Shown: piece after piece, positions 20,221 to 29,556 of the stretch | How positions within the stretch are numbered: the first letter of the stretch is position 1 | Layout: each line of letters begins with the position of its first letter | NCBI GenBank assembly: GCA_003209375.1 | Contig: QCRF01000001.1 | Span: 62,001 to 126,000 of the forward strand | DNA length: 64,000 nt | Source of the DNA: Prochlorococcus sp. AG-459-N19 | Lineage (GTDB): Bacteria > Cyanobacteriota > Cyanobacteriia > PCC-6307 > Cyanobiaceae | Direction: 5' to 3' | Program-made: the position numbers and the translations under genes | The notes under the pieces: generated by a model | Seen by the model: only the letters and a program-made list of their open reading frames with translations | The model's database searches: none | What the model was told of the DNA's origin: nothing

Positions 20221-20742
20221 TTAGAGATACATATCGATTGAACTTCTTCCCGAGTTTTTTAACCAATTCTCAATATCTAGATAGCCACCTGGATATAATC
20301 TCACTGCTTTAGACCATACTTCAGCAGCTTTATCAAACCAAATATCTCTCTGATCTAAATCACCATTTTGCTCAGCATATCTTCCCCTTTTTTCATAAAT
20401 CAAACCTATATTTTTAAGGCAGGATGGCTGTTTAGGATTTTCTACTAATGCTTTTTCATAAGTTTCAATAGACAAATCCTCTTCACCGTTACTCATATAA
20501 ATTATTGCCATATTTTTTAGAGTCTCACCCCTATCAATTTTATTTTCTTCAAGCAGTAAACTTTCTTTGTAATACTCTAATGCTTCCGAATAATCTCCAT
20601 TATTTTGTGCTGCTAATCCATCTCTATAGTAGATATATGCTTTTTTTTCTTTCTCTGCAATAGGCATTATTTTAACTATAGATTCAGCAATTACAGTAAA
20701 GGCTTTATCAATAAAATTGTCTCTATTTTGATTACTAGGCAC
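20221..20742 (-). CDS. ycf3: Photosystem I assembly protein Ycf3
   Basis: 173 residues from GTG at 20742 ([15 protein letters not shown]). A longer TTG/ATG-type frame to 20835 adds a hydrophobic stretch that known Ycf3 lacks. Three tetratricopeptide repeats follow: [46 protein letters not shown] and [21 protein letters not shown]. Ycf3 is a thylakoid-associated chaperone needed to build photosystem I. It is convergent with radA and divergent from the P-type ATPase gene, about 112 bases away. Confidence 0.92.
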   Translation of the reverse strand: MPSNQNRDNFIDKAFTVIAESIVKIMPIAEKEKKAYIYYRDGLAAQNNGDYSEALEYYKESLLLEENKIDRGETLKNMAIIYMSNGEEDLSIETYEKALVENPKQPSCLKNIGLIYEKRGRYAEQNGDLDQRDIWFDKAAEVWSKAVRLYPGGYLDIENWLKNSGRSSIDMYL

Positions 20743-20854
20743 TGATCTAAAATTTATAAAAATAATATAGTAATTTAAAAAATAAATTTTTAAATAGTCT
20801 ATAACATTTATTATTATAGTTAAAAATGAGGTCAATCATTAATTTGATTCTATC

Positions 20855-23158
20855 GTGAAAAACATGAAGAGCATTCAATTAAGCATTACAGGAATGAAAT
20901 GCGGCGGTTGTGTTAGTACTGTTGAAAAAATTTTGAATAATTCTGATGGTATTGAAAATGTTTCTGTAAACTTACTTACTGAAAGTGCATATTTTGAAAT
21001 CAGCCAGAAACATTTAAAAATAGAAACAGTTCTCGAAAATCTAAAAGAGAATGGTTTTCCATCAAAGATTTTCATAAATGATTTTTCAAAAAAAATAAAT
21101 AAAGCAGAATTAGAAAAAAAAAAGCAGTGGAATAATAAATGGAAAAAATTAACTTTTGCGCTATTACTTTTATTATTTTCAGTTTTAGGTCATCTGGCAG
21201 AAGGAAGATATATAGATTTTCCAATACTAGGTAATATTTTTTTTCACGCTTTATTAGCAACATTAGCTCTATTTTTTCCTGGCAGAGAAATAATTATTAA
21301 TGGATTTAAATCATTTATTCAGAACCGTCCAGATATGGATTCTTTAGTAGCTCTTGGAGTAACTAGCGCATATACAACTAGTCTTCTATCCTTAATATTT
21401 CCTGCCACTGGTTTTCCTTGTTTTTTTAATGAACCAGTAATGCTACTAGGTTTTATATTAATTGGACGTTTCCTAGAGGAAAGAGCAAGATATCAAACTG
21501 GTTCATCTATTGGAGAATTATTAGATCTTCAGCCTGAAATGGCAAATATCTACACAAAAAAAAATCAAATAAAATCAATAAGAGTTAATGCTTTAAGACC
21601 TGATCAAGAGATTCAAGTTTTAGCAGGAGACAGAGTTCCTGCTGACTGCATTGTTACTGAGGGTAATTCATATGTTGATGTTTCACATATTACTGGAGAA
21701 TCAAAACCTATCGAAGTAAAAGAAGGCGAAAATCTTTCTAGTGGATCTTTAAATCTAAATTCAACTCTTAGACTTAAGGTACAAAAGGTAGGAGGAGATT
21801 CTTCGCTTGCAAAACTAGTAAGTCTTATTGAGTCTGTAAATGCCAGAAAACCTCGCATTCAAAGAACTGCTGATGAAATTGCAGGCAAATTTACTTACTT
21901 TGTACTTATTTTTGCTACTTTAACCTTCTTCTTTTGGTGGAAGGGAGCAAGAAACATTTGGCCTAATTTATTAAGTCATGATAATCAGTTCTTAGCTAAC
22001 TCCAGTCACACACTTCATAGTTCGCTTGGTAGTAATGCTGAGAATTTCCTGAGTTTAGCAATTCAATTATCGATTGCTGTTTTAGTAATAGCTTGTCCAT
22101 GTGCATTAGGTTTAGCCACCCCAACTGTAATAACCGTTGCATCAGGTAAAGCAGCAAAAAAAGGGGTTTTATTTAAAGGCGGGGATAAAATAGAAATGGC
22201 TTCAAAAATTAATCATATTATTTTTGATAAGACAGGTACTTTAACAAAGGGTAAGCCTTTTATTGTTGATTATAAAAATAATAATGATCATTCATTTTTA
22301 TTAAGAATAGCTGCCAGTCTAGAAAAGGAAAGCAGACATCCAATCGCTGATGCATTAATTCAAGAGGCTAAAAAACAAAATTTAAGTTTATTTCCAATAA
22401 AAAAAATTTTTACCCATTCAGGTAGAGGTATTTCTGGAGAACTTGATTCAATTGATGGACCTATTAATATTGGAAATATTGAATGGCTACTTAGCAAAGG
22501 GATAATTATTGATAGTGATGCAAAAAAAATTATTGAAAATGAAGAGACAAAAACTAACACTATTATTGGAGTAAGTATCAAAGATAAGTTTTTAGGCTTT
22601 ATCTTGTTAGGAGATTTGCTCAGAGATGATTCAATTAAAACAGTTAAAAATTTGAGAGAAAACAAATTTAAAATTAATATTTTAAGTGGAGATAGAAAAC
22701 AAACAGTTTTAGCTTTAGCAAAAGAAATTGGTTGTAAAGAAGCAGAAGTGAAATGGGATCTTCTTCCTCAAATGAAACTTAAGATTATAGAAAGTTTAAA
22801 AATCAATAGCAAAGTAGCAATGATTGGTGATGGTATTAATGATGTCCCAGCTTTGGCATCCTCTGACTTAGGAATTGCTGTCGGTTCAGGGACTCAAATA
22901 GCCAAGGCAAATGCAGATGTAGTATTGATGGGAGATCAATTAAATGGATTACCCTATGCCTTAAATCTTGCAAAAAAAACTATTATAAAAATAAAGCAAA
23001 ATCTAATATGGGCTTTTGGTTACAATTTACTAGCTATACCTATAGCCGCAGGCATTTTATTCCCTAAATACGGTATTCTTCTCACTCCCTCAATAGCAGC
23101 ATTATTTATGGCAACTAGCTCTATTACAGTTGTGATCAATGCTTTATCTTTAGAATAA
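20855..23158 (+). CDS. Heavy-metal (probably copper) P1B-type ATPase
   Basis: 767 residues from GTG at 20855; an ATG three codons on (20864) is an equally good start. An N-terminal HMA domain carries the metal-binding MKCGGC at 14-19. The core has about eight helices, the TGES actuator (HITGESKPIEVKEG), the ion-gate CPC motif (IACPCALGLATP), the phosphorylation site DKTGTLTKG, the HP motif (SRHPIADA) and the hinge GDGINDVPAL. CPC with GMxCxxC indicates Cu(I) transport, as in cyanobacterial CtaA or PacS, which deliver copper for plastocyanin and cytochrome oxidase; which of the two it is cannot be told here. tmk starts at the next base after its stop. Confidence 0.92.
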   Translation: MKNMKSIQLSITGMKCGGCVSTVEKILNNSDGIENVSVNLLTESAYFEISQKHLKIETVLENLKENGFPSKIFINDFSKKINKAELEKKKQWNNKWKKLTFALLLLLFSVLGHLAEGRYIDFPILGNIFFHALLATLALFFPGREIIINGFKSFIQNRPDMDSLVALGVTSAYTTSLLSLIFPATGFPCFFNEPVMLLGFILIGRFLEERARYQTGSSIGELLDLQPEMANIYTKKNQIKSIRVNALRPDQEIQVLAGDRVPADCIVTEGNSYVDVSHITGESKPIEVKEGENLSSGSLNLNSTLRLKVQKVGGDSSLAKLVSLIESVNARKPRIQRTADEIAGKFTYFVLIFATLTFFFWWKGARNIWPNLLSHDNQFLANSSHTLHSSLGSNAENFLSLAIQLSIAVLVIACPCALGLATPTVITVASGKAAKKGVLFKGGDKIEMASKINHIIFDKTGTLTKGKPFIVDYKNNNDHSFLLRIAASLEKESRHPIADALIQEAKKQNLSLFPIKKIFTHSGRGISGELDSIDGPINIGNIEWLLSKGIIIDSDAKKIIENEETKTNTIIGVSIKDKFLGFILLGDLLRDDSIKTVKNLRENKFKINILSGDRKQTVLALAKEIGCKEAEVKWDLLPQMKLKIIESLKINSKVAMIGDGINDVPALASSDLGIAVGSGTQIAKANADVVLMGDQLNGLPYALNLAKKTIIKIKQNLIWAFGYNLLAIPIAAGILFPKYGILLTPSIAALFMATSSITVVINALSLE

Positions 23159-23797
23159 ATGAAAGGAAAATTTATCGTTATTGAGGGTATTGATGGATGT
23201 GGTAAGACTACTCAGATAGATGAACTATCTAAATGGTTACCTAATAGTGGTCTAATTAAGAAAGGTTCTAAATTAATAACAACAAGAGAGCCGGGAGGGA
23301 GTCATTTAGGAAGAAGACTGAGAGGAATTATTCTTGATAATAATGAAAATAATAAGCCTTCATCGCTTGCGGAATTATTACTTTATTCAGCGGATAGAGC
23401 TGAACACGTTTCAAAAATTATTTCACCTGCTTTAAATAACAATGATTGGGTAATAAGTGATAGATTTTCCGATTCCACCCTGGCTTATCAAGGTTATGGA
23501 AGAAATATAAATTTAGAAATAATTAAAAATATTGAATCTATTGTGTGTCAAGGAGAATCTCCTGATCTAACTTTCTTCTTAGAAATTTCTCCAGAAGAGA
23601 GTCTATTCCGAAGAAAAAATGAAATTCCAGATAGAATAGAATCAGAAGGCATTAAATTTTTAGAAAAAGTAAATGATGGCTTCAAAATAATTGCCAAAGA
23701 AAAAAAATGGACAATAATATCTGCCTCACAAAATATTAAAACTATTTCTAATCAAATTAAAGAGACCATACTAAATAATTTTCCTAATAACAAATGA
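23159..23797 (+). CDS. tmk: Thymidylate kinase
   Basis: 212 residues, ATG directly after the ATPase stop. The P-loop [11 protein letters not shown] at 9-19 and the dTMP-binding TREPGGS motif (about 42-48) are diagnostic, and [16 protein letters not shown] contains the DR(Y/F) signature. It phosphorylates dTMP to dTDP for DNA synthesis. The gene is between the ATPase (no gap) and holB (four-base overlap), so the three are likely co-transcribed, as in other Prochlorococcus genomes. Confidence 0.95.
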   Translation: MKGKFIVIEGIDGCGKTTQIDELSKWLPNSGLIKKGSKLITTREPGGSHLGRRLRGIILDNNENNKPSSLAELLLYSADRAEHVSKIISPALNNNDWVISDRFSDSTLAYQGYGRNINLEIIKNIESIVCQGESPDLTFFLEISPEESLFRRKNEIPDRIESEGIKFLEKVNDGFKIIAKEKKWTIISASQNIKTISNQIKETILNNFPNNK

Positions 23798-24756
23798 TTG
23801 AGGTTAAAAAAAATAAATTTTTTTTGAATGAAGAAGTCAATATCTGTCTTAACAACATAATTAAAAATAAATCATTTGCTAATGGTTATATATTTTTTGG
23901 TGCAGAAGGAGTAGGGAAGAAACAAACTGCTCTTCGATTTATAATAGAGATTTTCAAACAATCCTCACAAAGCGATAATGTTGAAGAGAGAATTACCAAC
24001 AATAACCATCCTGATTTTCTCATTATCGAACCTGATTCTCCGTTGGCAACTAAAAGTTCAGGAAGTTCCGATCTTGAAAAAATAAAAAAAAATGGATCTG
24101 AAATAATTAAAATTGCTCAAATACGAAATATCAAAACTTTTCTTGGTCAAAAATCAATAAACTCAGAAAAAAAAATTGTTTTAATTGTAGATGCACACCT
24201 CTTAAATGAAGCCGCCTCTAATTGCCTTTTAAAAACCTTAGAGGAACCTAGTAACGGCATTTTTATTTTACTAACATCTAAATTAAATCTTCTTCTAGAT
24301 ACGATAATATCAAGATGTCAAATCATCAGATTTCGTTCTTTTTCTAGTAAAAATATAAAGTCTATTTTAAAAGATCTTCCAGATACTTCTAAATTAAGTA
24401 TTAATTCAAAATTAGAAATTGAAGATTTAATAAACTCCGCAAATGGATCTCCAAATCAAGTATTTAGAATTATTGAAGTTTGGAACGATTTTTCAGATGA
24501 AATTATAAGTAAATTAGATTCCCCAATAAAAAATAATCTTGAAGTATTAGAGATATCTAAATTAATATCTGAAAAATTAGAAGTTCAAGAACAGATTTGT
24601 TTAATCAATTTAATTCAAACTATTTGGTGGAGAAAAACAAATAATATTAATTTAATTAAAAAACTTGAAAATTTAAAACATTTTTTAAAAAGGAATATAC
24701 AACCAAGGTTGGCATGGGAAATTACTTTTTTAAAAATTTCAATGGAAGATATATGA
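23794..24756 (+). CDS. holB: DNA polymerase III delta' subunit (HolB-like)
   Basis: 320 residues, ATG overlapping tmk by four bases. The AAA+ clamp-loader fold is shown by the P-loop GAEGVGK at 36-42, [26 protein letters not shown] (sensor/Walker B region) and [10 protein letters not shown], the SRC motif of delta'. The usual zinc-binding cysteines of delta' are absent. It helps load the beta clamp. The gene ends two bases from the stop of the convergent rpaA. Confidence 0.9.
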   Translation: MIEVKKNKFFLNEEVNICLNNIIKNKSFANGYIFFGAEGVGKKQTALRFIIEIFKQSSQSDNVEERITNNNHPDFLIIEPDSPLATKSSGSSDLEKIKKNGSEIIKIAQIRNIKTFLGQKSINSEKKIVLIVDAHLLNEAASNCLLKTLEEPSNGIFILLTSKLNLLLDTIISRCQIIRFRSFSSKNIKSILKDLPDTSKLSINSKLEIEDLINSANGSPNQVFRIIEVWNDFSDEIISKLDSPIKNNLEVLEISKLISEKLEVQEQICLINLIQTIWWRKTNNINLIKKLENLKHFLKRNIQPRLAWEITFLKISMEDI

Positions 24757-24758
24757 GT

Positions 24759-25541
24759 TTAATCAACTGCAGAATTTATCAAGTTAGGCTTTCTTGCTTG
24801 AATAAACTCTTGCCTAGCAATTTCTACTTGAGGACCAGTGGGTAACTCAAGACAATATCCAGCTCCATATACAGTTTTTATATATATGGGTTTACGTGGA
24901 TCAGGTTCTAGTTTAGTGCGTAAATGTCTAATATGAACTCTTATTGTCTCAATATCATCATCTGGTTCATATCCCCATACTTCCTTAAGAATTAATGCTG
25001 GTGATACAGTTTGACCATGCCTCTGCAAAAGACAATGAAGTAATTCAAATTCAAGATGCGTTAATCTAACAGGAGATTCAAACCAAATAGCTTCAAATCT
25101 TTCCGGAACAAGGGTTAAAGGGCCATAATTTAATATTTCTTGTTGGTTACTAGAGTTCAATTGTGCTCTGTTGGTTCTTCTTAATAACGCTTTTATCCGT
25201 ACATGTAATTCTTCTAAATCGAATGGTTTAGTAATGTAATCATCTGCTCCAGAATTAAACCCAGTAACTTTATCTTTAAGACCGCCTAACGCAGTAATCA
25301 TTAAGATTGGGATATTTGATGTTCTTTCATCTCTTCTTAGTCGCTGACATAAAGTTAATCCATCAACACTTGGCAGCATTAAATCTAAGAGTATTATATC
25401 TGGTGAATATTGAAGAGCTAATGCTTGACCTTTTATTCCGTCCTCAGCTCTCTGAACATCAAAACCGGAATGTTCTAGATGCCTTGCCACCAAATCACGC
25501 ATATCACGATCGTCTTCTATTAGGAGAATTGAAATTTTCAT
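24759..25541 (-). CDS. rpaA: OmpR-type response regulator RpaA
   Basis: 260 residues, ATG start. Receiver domain (about 4-118): acidic pair EDD near 9-11, phospho-Asp53 (LLDLMLP), then ITAL and KPFDLEEL. The C-terminal winged helix (about 140-235) has [24 protein letters not shown] and [24 protein letters not shown]. The [11 protein letters not shown] stretch and overall pattern match RpaA, the circadian output regulator in cyanobacteria. It is a separate paralogue from RpaB at 18 kb. Its upstream region (25542-25933) is a long AT-rich gap shared with a hypothetical gene. Confidence 0.9.
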   Translation of the reverse strand: MKISILLIEDDRDMRDLVARHLEHSGFDVQRAEDGIKGQALALQYSPDIILLDLMLPSVDGLTLCQRLRRDERTSNIPILMITALGGLKDKVTGFNSGADDYITKPFDLEELHVRIKALLRRTNRAQLNSSNQQEILNYGPLTLVPERFEAIWFESPVRLTHLEFELLHCLLQRHGQTVSPALILKEVWGYEPDDDIETIRVHIRHLRTKLEPDPRKPIYIKTVYGAGYCLELPTGPQVEIARQEFIQARKPNLINSAVD

Positions 25542-25933
25542 ATTTATATACTATTAAATTAAAATTAAATTTCGTATTATGATTCTCTCAAGATTTTATA
25601 AAGATTGTAGATTCATTGTAAACAATTTTATCAATAATATTCACCCACAAATCAATCATTGCAACATTTTATAAGGAAATTATAAATTTTTAAAAATAAT
25701 AAATTTTATAATTTCTTCCAATTTAGTTTACTTTTTCTTAATAATCTAAATATTATTTTGAAGCTGTTAGTGATTTAATCAGAAAAATTTACGAATTCGA
25801 AATTTAATAATGCTTCTAAAAATTCAATTATGATTCTAAAGTTTTGAAGGAAATTTCAACCGATTCTATAATTACTGTATGTTTTGGTATTTAAGTTGAA
25901 AATTTGTTTATATTAAAAAAAATCTAAGTATCT
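25542..25933. other. 392-base AT-rich intergenic region between rpaA and a hypothetical gene
   Basis: No convincing gene is seen on either strand. It contains an imperfect inverted repeat with AT-only arms (AAATTATAAA-type) at about 25677-25690 and 25701-25714. It should hold the divergent promoters of rpaA (minus) and the gene at 25934 (plus). No clear sigma-70 pair stands out against the AT background. Confidence 0.6.
25677..25714. repeat. AT-only inverted repeat in the rpaA upstream region
   Basis: Left arm aaattataaattt at 25677-25689 and right arm aaattttataattt at 25701-25714 pair imperfectly around an 11-base A/T loop. In DNA this base composition such dyads arise by chance, so the site could be a weak hairpin, a protein-binding dyad for a divergent promoter, or nothing. 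Confidence 0.35.
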
Positions 25934-26293
25934 ATGAAAAAGAAAACTTTTACCTACTCTGATTTATCAAAAAAACAACTAGAAAATCTCAAAGAATTAT
26001 ATGTTCAAAAAAAAGTTGAATCGATGACTCATAAAGAACTCAAAGGATTTGTACTAGAAACTATTTCTCATCAAATAAACGATACAATTGGAAAAGAAGA
26101 GGAAATGGAAGCTTGGCAAGAAATGTCAAATTTTTTTGGAGAGCACTTTGAAATAATAATTTTTGAAATGCAAAAAAAATATAGTGATGAAAAAAACTTA
26201 ATTGAAAATGAAATAGATTCTCATAAACAAAGAATGGCATTTCTTGAAAGGAATAATTTACAGCAAGAGAAACAAGATATGTGGAATGACTAG
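25934..26293 (+). CDS. Hypothetical charged helical protein
   Basis: 119 residues, ATG start, not recognised. No signal peptide, membrane helix or Cys is present. It is Lys/Glu-rich and predicted mostly helical; the C-terminal half (QKKYSDEKNLIENEIDSHKQRMAFLERNNLQQEKQ) has coiled-coil-like spacing. A single Trp-rich turn (EAWQEMSNFFGEHFE) could be a core. It is the only intact gene between rpaA and tRNA-Asn, next to two broken frames. Probably a lineage-specific protein; function unknown. The coding call rests on length and amino-acid bias. Confidence 0.7.
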   Translation: MKKKTFTYSDLSKKQLENLKELYVQKKVESMTHKELKGFVLETISHQINDTIGKEEEMEAWQEMSNFFGEHFEIIIFEMQKKYSDEKNLIENEIDSHKQRMAFLERNNLQQEKQDMWND

Positions 26294-26390
26294 AATTATT
26301 TAGAGAAACATATTAATCAATTTTTAAAAAATAGCTTTCTGAATAAAGTTCTAAATAATACCATAATAATCTTTTTTGCAAAATTTTTTT

Positions 26391-26582
26391 ATGCTCACAA
26401 GTTTTAATTTAGTTACATCAGAAAATTTATTTTTAATTAAAGATTTTTTGAATCAAGATTCAAATAGCACAATTAATTTTGTGCCTACTGGAAATATCGA
26501 AACTCAATAATTAGAAAGACTTAAAGAGTCCTTAATTAATAAAAAACTTGCAAAAGATTTAAGATTTTCATCTTATAATTAG
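26391..26582 (+). pseudogene. Short frame interrupted by one in-frame TAA
   Basis: From ATG at 26391 the frame reads MLTSFNLVTSENLFLIKDF and goes on for 39 codons to TAA at 26508-26510. The same frame then stays open for 23 more codons (LERLKESLINKKLAKDLRF...) to TAG at 26580-26582. The second part keeps protein-like composition and a helical K/L/E pattern, suggesting one 63-residue protein broken by a single substitution. The alternative is a 39-residue gene and a chance tail. No function is recognised. Confidence 0.4.
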
Positions 26583-26624
26583 AATATAGAAAAAATACTC
26601 AAACTATTTATTATAAAATTAGGG

Positions 26625-26654
26625 TAGATAAATTATACTGGTGTTTTTTATCTA
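26625..26654. other. Inverted repeat between two broken frames (possible weak terminator)
   Basis: Arms tagataaa (26625-26632) and tttatcta (26647-26654) pair perfectly over eight bases with a 14-base loop. It sits between the 3' end of the plus-strand broken frame and the stop of the minus-strand broken frame at 26671, a position suiting a terminator for either. The stem is nearly all A/T, so it would be weak. Confidence 0.3.
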
Positions 26655-26670
26655 TTAATTTATTTATATC

Positions 26671-27071
26671 TCAATCATATTTTCCCATTTTTTTTGCAGC
26701 TACAAAGGTCAGCGCATTTGGGCGTTTGAGATTTTCTCCTTTAAAATCATATCTGTGATCAGGGTTCGAAGTCTTACAAAGTACTTCAGGTAAATCAATT
26801 ACATATCTTGAACCCGCTATATCAGTTTTAATTGCTGCTCCCACGCAATAAATATAAGTATTAGTAATAGAACTATAAGACGTGCTCATTGTCCAAGAAT
26901 CATCTCGACAACTAACAGTGTTTTCTTTAAAAAGGTATTTATTCCATCTACCATAGGTGATCGTGGTTCCTTTTTCTTCTTCAAATGAACCTATAACGTA
27001 TTCAGAAATAAAATATATTGAAGAAGCTCCAAAAAATAAAACTGAAAAATATACTCAAAAAATTTTTTCAT
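26671..27071 (-). pseudogene. Signal-anchor protein with apparent frameshift near its start
   Basis: The frame ending at 26671 is open back to a TGA at 27055-27057 and reads VYFSVLFFGASSIYF, then SEYVIGSFEEEKGTTITYGRW and on to VAAKKMGKYD, but has no start codon before an internal ATG at 26889. An ATG at 27071 begins MKKFF in another frame, which stops after 26 codons. A lost base between the two would give MKKFF-x-VYFSVLFFG, a typical N-terminal membrane anchor, and a protein of about 133 residues with four Cys. The alternative is a 72-residue gene from 26889. No family is recognised. Confidence 0.45.
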
Positions 27072-27291
27072 CTTTTTTCTTAGAGAAAAGCTATTTTATT
27101 TGCAATCTTAATTCATCTTGAAACTTTAAAGAAAAAGTTTTTAGCAAACTTCTTGATTTATTTTTAAGACTTAGGAATATTTCGCACACATTTTCTATTA
27201 CATAACACATATATCACACACATTGTTTTGCAAACCTGATGTAACTTTGAGGAGAAATAAGAAGTAAATCTTCAAGAAACTGTTTATTTCC
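27072..27291. other. AT-rich noncoding stretch before the tRNA terminator
   Basis: No gene is seen. Two similar short runs, cgcacacatt (27182-27191) and tcacacacatt (27213-27223), lie about 30 bases apart, a minor direct repeat of unknown meaning. A ggagaaataag tract near 27250 looks like a ribosome site but leads to no open frame. Confidence 0.5.
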
Positions 27292-27314
27292 AAAAAAAAA
27301 GACCCTTTAGGTCT
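27292..27314 (-). terminator. Rho-independent terminator of tRNA-Asn
   Basis: On the minus strand, AGACC and GGTCT form a five-base stem with a five-base loop, followed by nine T. It lies 29 bases after the tRNA-Asn 3' end, in the right orientation for its termination. The stem is short but GC-rich for this genome. Confidence 0.7.
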
Positions 27315-27342
27315 CTGCAAGTTTGTTTAGGCAGAAATGAAA

Positions 27343-27414
<72 letters not shown>

Positions 27415-27463
27415 ACATAGGATAAATTTAGCTCTTTAAAGTGCCTTATGACAAGTAAAAAAA

Positions 27464-28138
27464 TTAATTATATTGAAACTTTGATGGTTCTTGCCAGTCA
27501 GATAAAAAACCATTTTTCAACTCTGCTACTGAATCAGCATAAGTTAATTCTTCATAACGATGGGTGATCCACAAAGCTGATAAAGGGTTTTTAATGTCGC
27601 TTGTAAGATTTTTAATAGTTTGTAAAACTTTTAATTGGCTTGTTTGATCAAGAAACGCTGTAGGCTCATCCAAAAGAATAAAATTTCTATCACTAATAAG
27701 AGCACATGCAATACTTAAGCGCTGTTTTTGGCCACCGCTTAAAGTATGTACTGGCCTTTTTTCAAAACCCTTCATTCCTACCTGATCAAGGACATTTTCA
27801 ATTTTTTTATTAATTTCATTTTGACTTATATATTGATCAATATTTATCAGAAGCTCACTCCTGCAATTTGGCATCAATATTTGATGATCCGGGTTTTGAA
27901 AAACCATGCCAATATTTGCTCTGGAATCAATAAATCCACTTTTAGGTTTGATTATTCCATTAATTAATTTTAGAAGAGTAGTTTTTCCGCTACCGTTTTT
28001 ACCTACGACCATCCAAAATCCAGGTTTTTTTATTGAGAAGTTACATTTAAAAATTAAATTTTCTTTTTTCCCAGGATATGAAAAATAGACATCTTTGAAA
28101 TGTATAAGGGGAATTTCATTTTCAAGAGAAGCTCTCAT
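27464..28138 (-). CDS. ABC transporter ATP-binding protein, EcfA/CbiO-like
   Basis: 224 residues, ATG start. One ABC domain: Walker A GKNGSGKTT at about 46-54, a Q-loop VFQNPDHQILM typical of the energy-coupling-factor (EcfA/CbiO) type, signature LSGGQKQR near 138-145, Walker B FILLDEPT and the switch His in WITHRYEE. ECF ATPases power vitamin or metal-ion uptake with membrane partners, but none is adjacent, so the substrate is unknown. It lies eight bases downstream of the UPF0367 gene on the same strand. Confidence 0.88.
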   Translation of the reverse strand: MRASLENEIPLIHFKDVYFSYPGKKENLIFKCNFSIKKPGFWMVVGKNGSGKTTLLKLINGIIKPKSGFIDSRANIGMVFQNPDHQILMPNCRSELLINIDQYISQNEINKKIENVLDQVGMKGFEKRPVHTLSGGQKQRLSIACALISDRNFILLDEPTAFLDQTSQLKVLQTIKNLTSDIKNPLSALWITHRYEELTYADSVAELKNGFLSDWQEPSKFQYN

Positions 28139-28146
28139 AAATTATA

Positions 28147-28419
28147 TCAATCTATGTTGAGAGAAAACCCTGGTCTTTTAGCTCCTCCTGCTACTGAAGA
28201 TTTTTCATATATCTGAACAGAAATGATTTCTTTAGCTTTGACGGCAATTAATTTATCTTGTACTTTGTCACACTTTAATTCTATCAAGTTTGAAGATTCT
28301 AAAGTTTCATTCATAGAACTTTTTATTTCATCATAAATTCGTTTAACATCATCAAATTCTTTCTTCTGAATTGAAAGTGGAAAAGGTGAATATCTCAGAC
28401 TTAGTTCCAGAGAGTACAT
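28147..28419 (-). CDS. UPF0367 family protein
   Basis: 90 residues, ATG start. Small soluble protein matching the cyanobacterial UPF0367 family: N-terminal MYSLELSLRYSPFPLSIQKKEFDDVKRIY, a central LIELKCDK segment and the C-terminal IISVQIYEKSSVAGGAKRPGF ending. Function is not known. It lies directly upstream of the EcfA-like ATPase gene, eight bases apart, and is divergent from cysK with about 150 bases between. Confidence 0.75.
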   Translation of the reverse strand: MYSLELSLRYSPFPLSIQKKEFDDVKRIYDEIKSSMNETLESSNLIELKCDKVQDKLIAVKAKEIISVQIYEKSSVAGGAKRPGFSLNID

Positions 28420-28571
28420 AATCTTATTAAAACTATCTTTTATAATAGTAAATATTTTTACGCAGAAAGTTATTTTAAATTAATTTCTTTTGAGGAAATC
28501 TCATAAAAGATCTTTAAATACAATTATTATATATTTAGGAGATTTTATTTTGAAATTAAAAAAATCATTTC

Positions 28572-29540
28572 ATGGAAATAGCAAATGATATAACTTCTCT
28601 AGTTGGAAATACCCCGTTAGTTAAATTAAATCGAATCAGAAAGTATTTTAATTGTTTTCCAGAAATAGTAGCCAAACTAGAAAGTTTCAATCCATCAGCG
28701 TCTGTTAAGGATCGTATTGCTTTTTCAATGTTATGCAAAGCTGAAGAAGAGGGATTGATAACACCAGATAAAACAACGTTAATTGAAGCAACAAGTGGGA
28801 ACACTGGAATCGCATTAGCAATGGTTGCTGCAGCGAAGGGCTATAAATTGATATTAACTATGCCTGATACCATGAGTATTGAAAGAAGGGCAATGTTAAG
28901 AGCATATGGAGCTGAATTACAGTTAACCCCAGGGGAAGAAGGAATGAAAGGAGCTTTAGATTTAGCTAATGAGTTGTCTTCAAGTATTACAAATAGCTAT
29001 CAATTTAATCAATTTGAAAACTTTGCTAATCCAGATATTCATGAAAGAACAACGGCTCAAGAAATATGGTCCCAATCCAATAACAAATTAGATGGATTAG
29101 TTACAGGAGTAGGCACAGGAGGAACAATTACTGGTTGCGCACGTTTTTTGAAAAAAGTTAATCCAAATTGCAAAATCTATGCTGTAGAGCCCCAAAAAAG
29201 TGCTGTAATTTCTGGAGAAAAAGCAGGATCTCATTCGATTCAAGGCATAGGAGCAGGTTTTGTACCGAAAGTACTGAATACTAAATTAATTGATGAAATT
29301 ATAAAAATAGATGACGATGAAGCATTTTATTATGGGCGTTTATTAGCTCGATTAGAAGGTCTTTTATCTGGCATAAGCAGCGGTGCAGCTTTAGCAGCAA
29401 CTATAAAAATCGGTAAAAGGAAAGAACTAATGAATAAAAGATTGATAGTTATTCTTCCAAGTTTTGGTGAAAGATATTTATCAACAGCAATGTTTGAATC
29501 GAATACCTCAATTCAAGCCAGAAAAGATGGTTATCTTTAA
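28572..29540 (+). CDS. cysK: Cysteine synthase (O-acetylserine sulfhydrylase)
   Basis: 322 residues, ATG start. The PLP lysine is Lys46 in PSASVKDR, the substrate loop is EATSGNTGIALAMV, and the PLP-phosphate glycine loop is GVGTGGTITG. The GVGTGGT and S-x-C/G-like end match CysK. It makes cysteine from O-acetylserine and sulfide; cysH at the right edge supplies sulfite upstream in the pathway. A DnaJ-domain gene follows 16 bases downstream. It is divergent from UPF0367. Confidence 0.93.
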   Translation: MEIANDITSLVGNTPLVKLNRIRKYFNCFPEIVAKLESFNPSASVKDRIAFSMLCKAEEEGLITPDKTTLIEATSGNTGIALAMVAAAKGYKLILTMPDTMSIERRAMLRAYGAELQLTPGEEGMKGALDLANELSSSITNSYQFNQFENFANPDIHERTTAQEIWSQSNNKLDGLVTGVGTGGTITGCARFLKKVNPNCKIYAVEPQKSAVISGEKAGSHSIQGIGAGFVPKVLNTKLIDEIIKIDDDEAFYYGRLLARLEGLLSGISSGAALAATIKIGKRKELMNKRLIVILPSFGERYLSTAMFESNTSIQARKDGYL

Positions 29541-29556
29541 TCCATAATTTAATAAA

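Noticed and set aside
20743..20835. Longer ycf3 start
   Set aside because: It adds a hydrophobic stretch absent from Ycf3. The GTG at 20742 gives the usual 173 residues.
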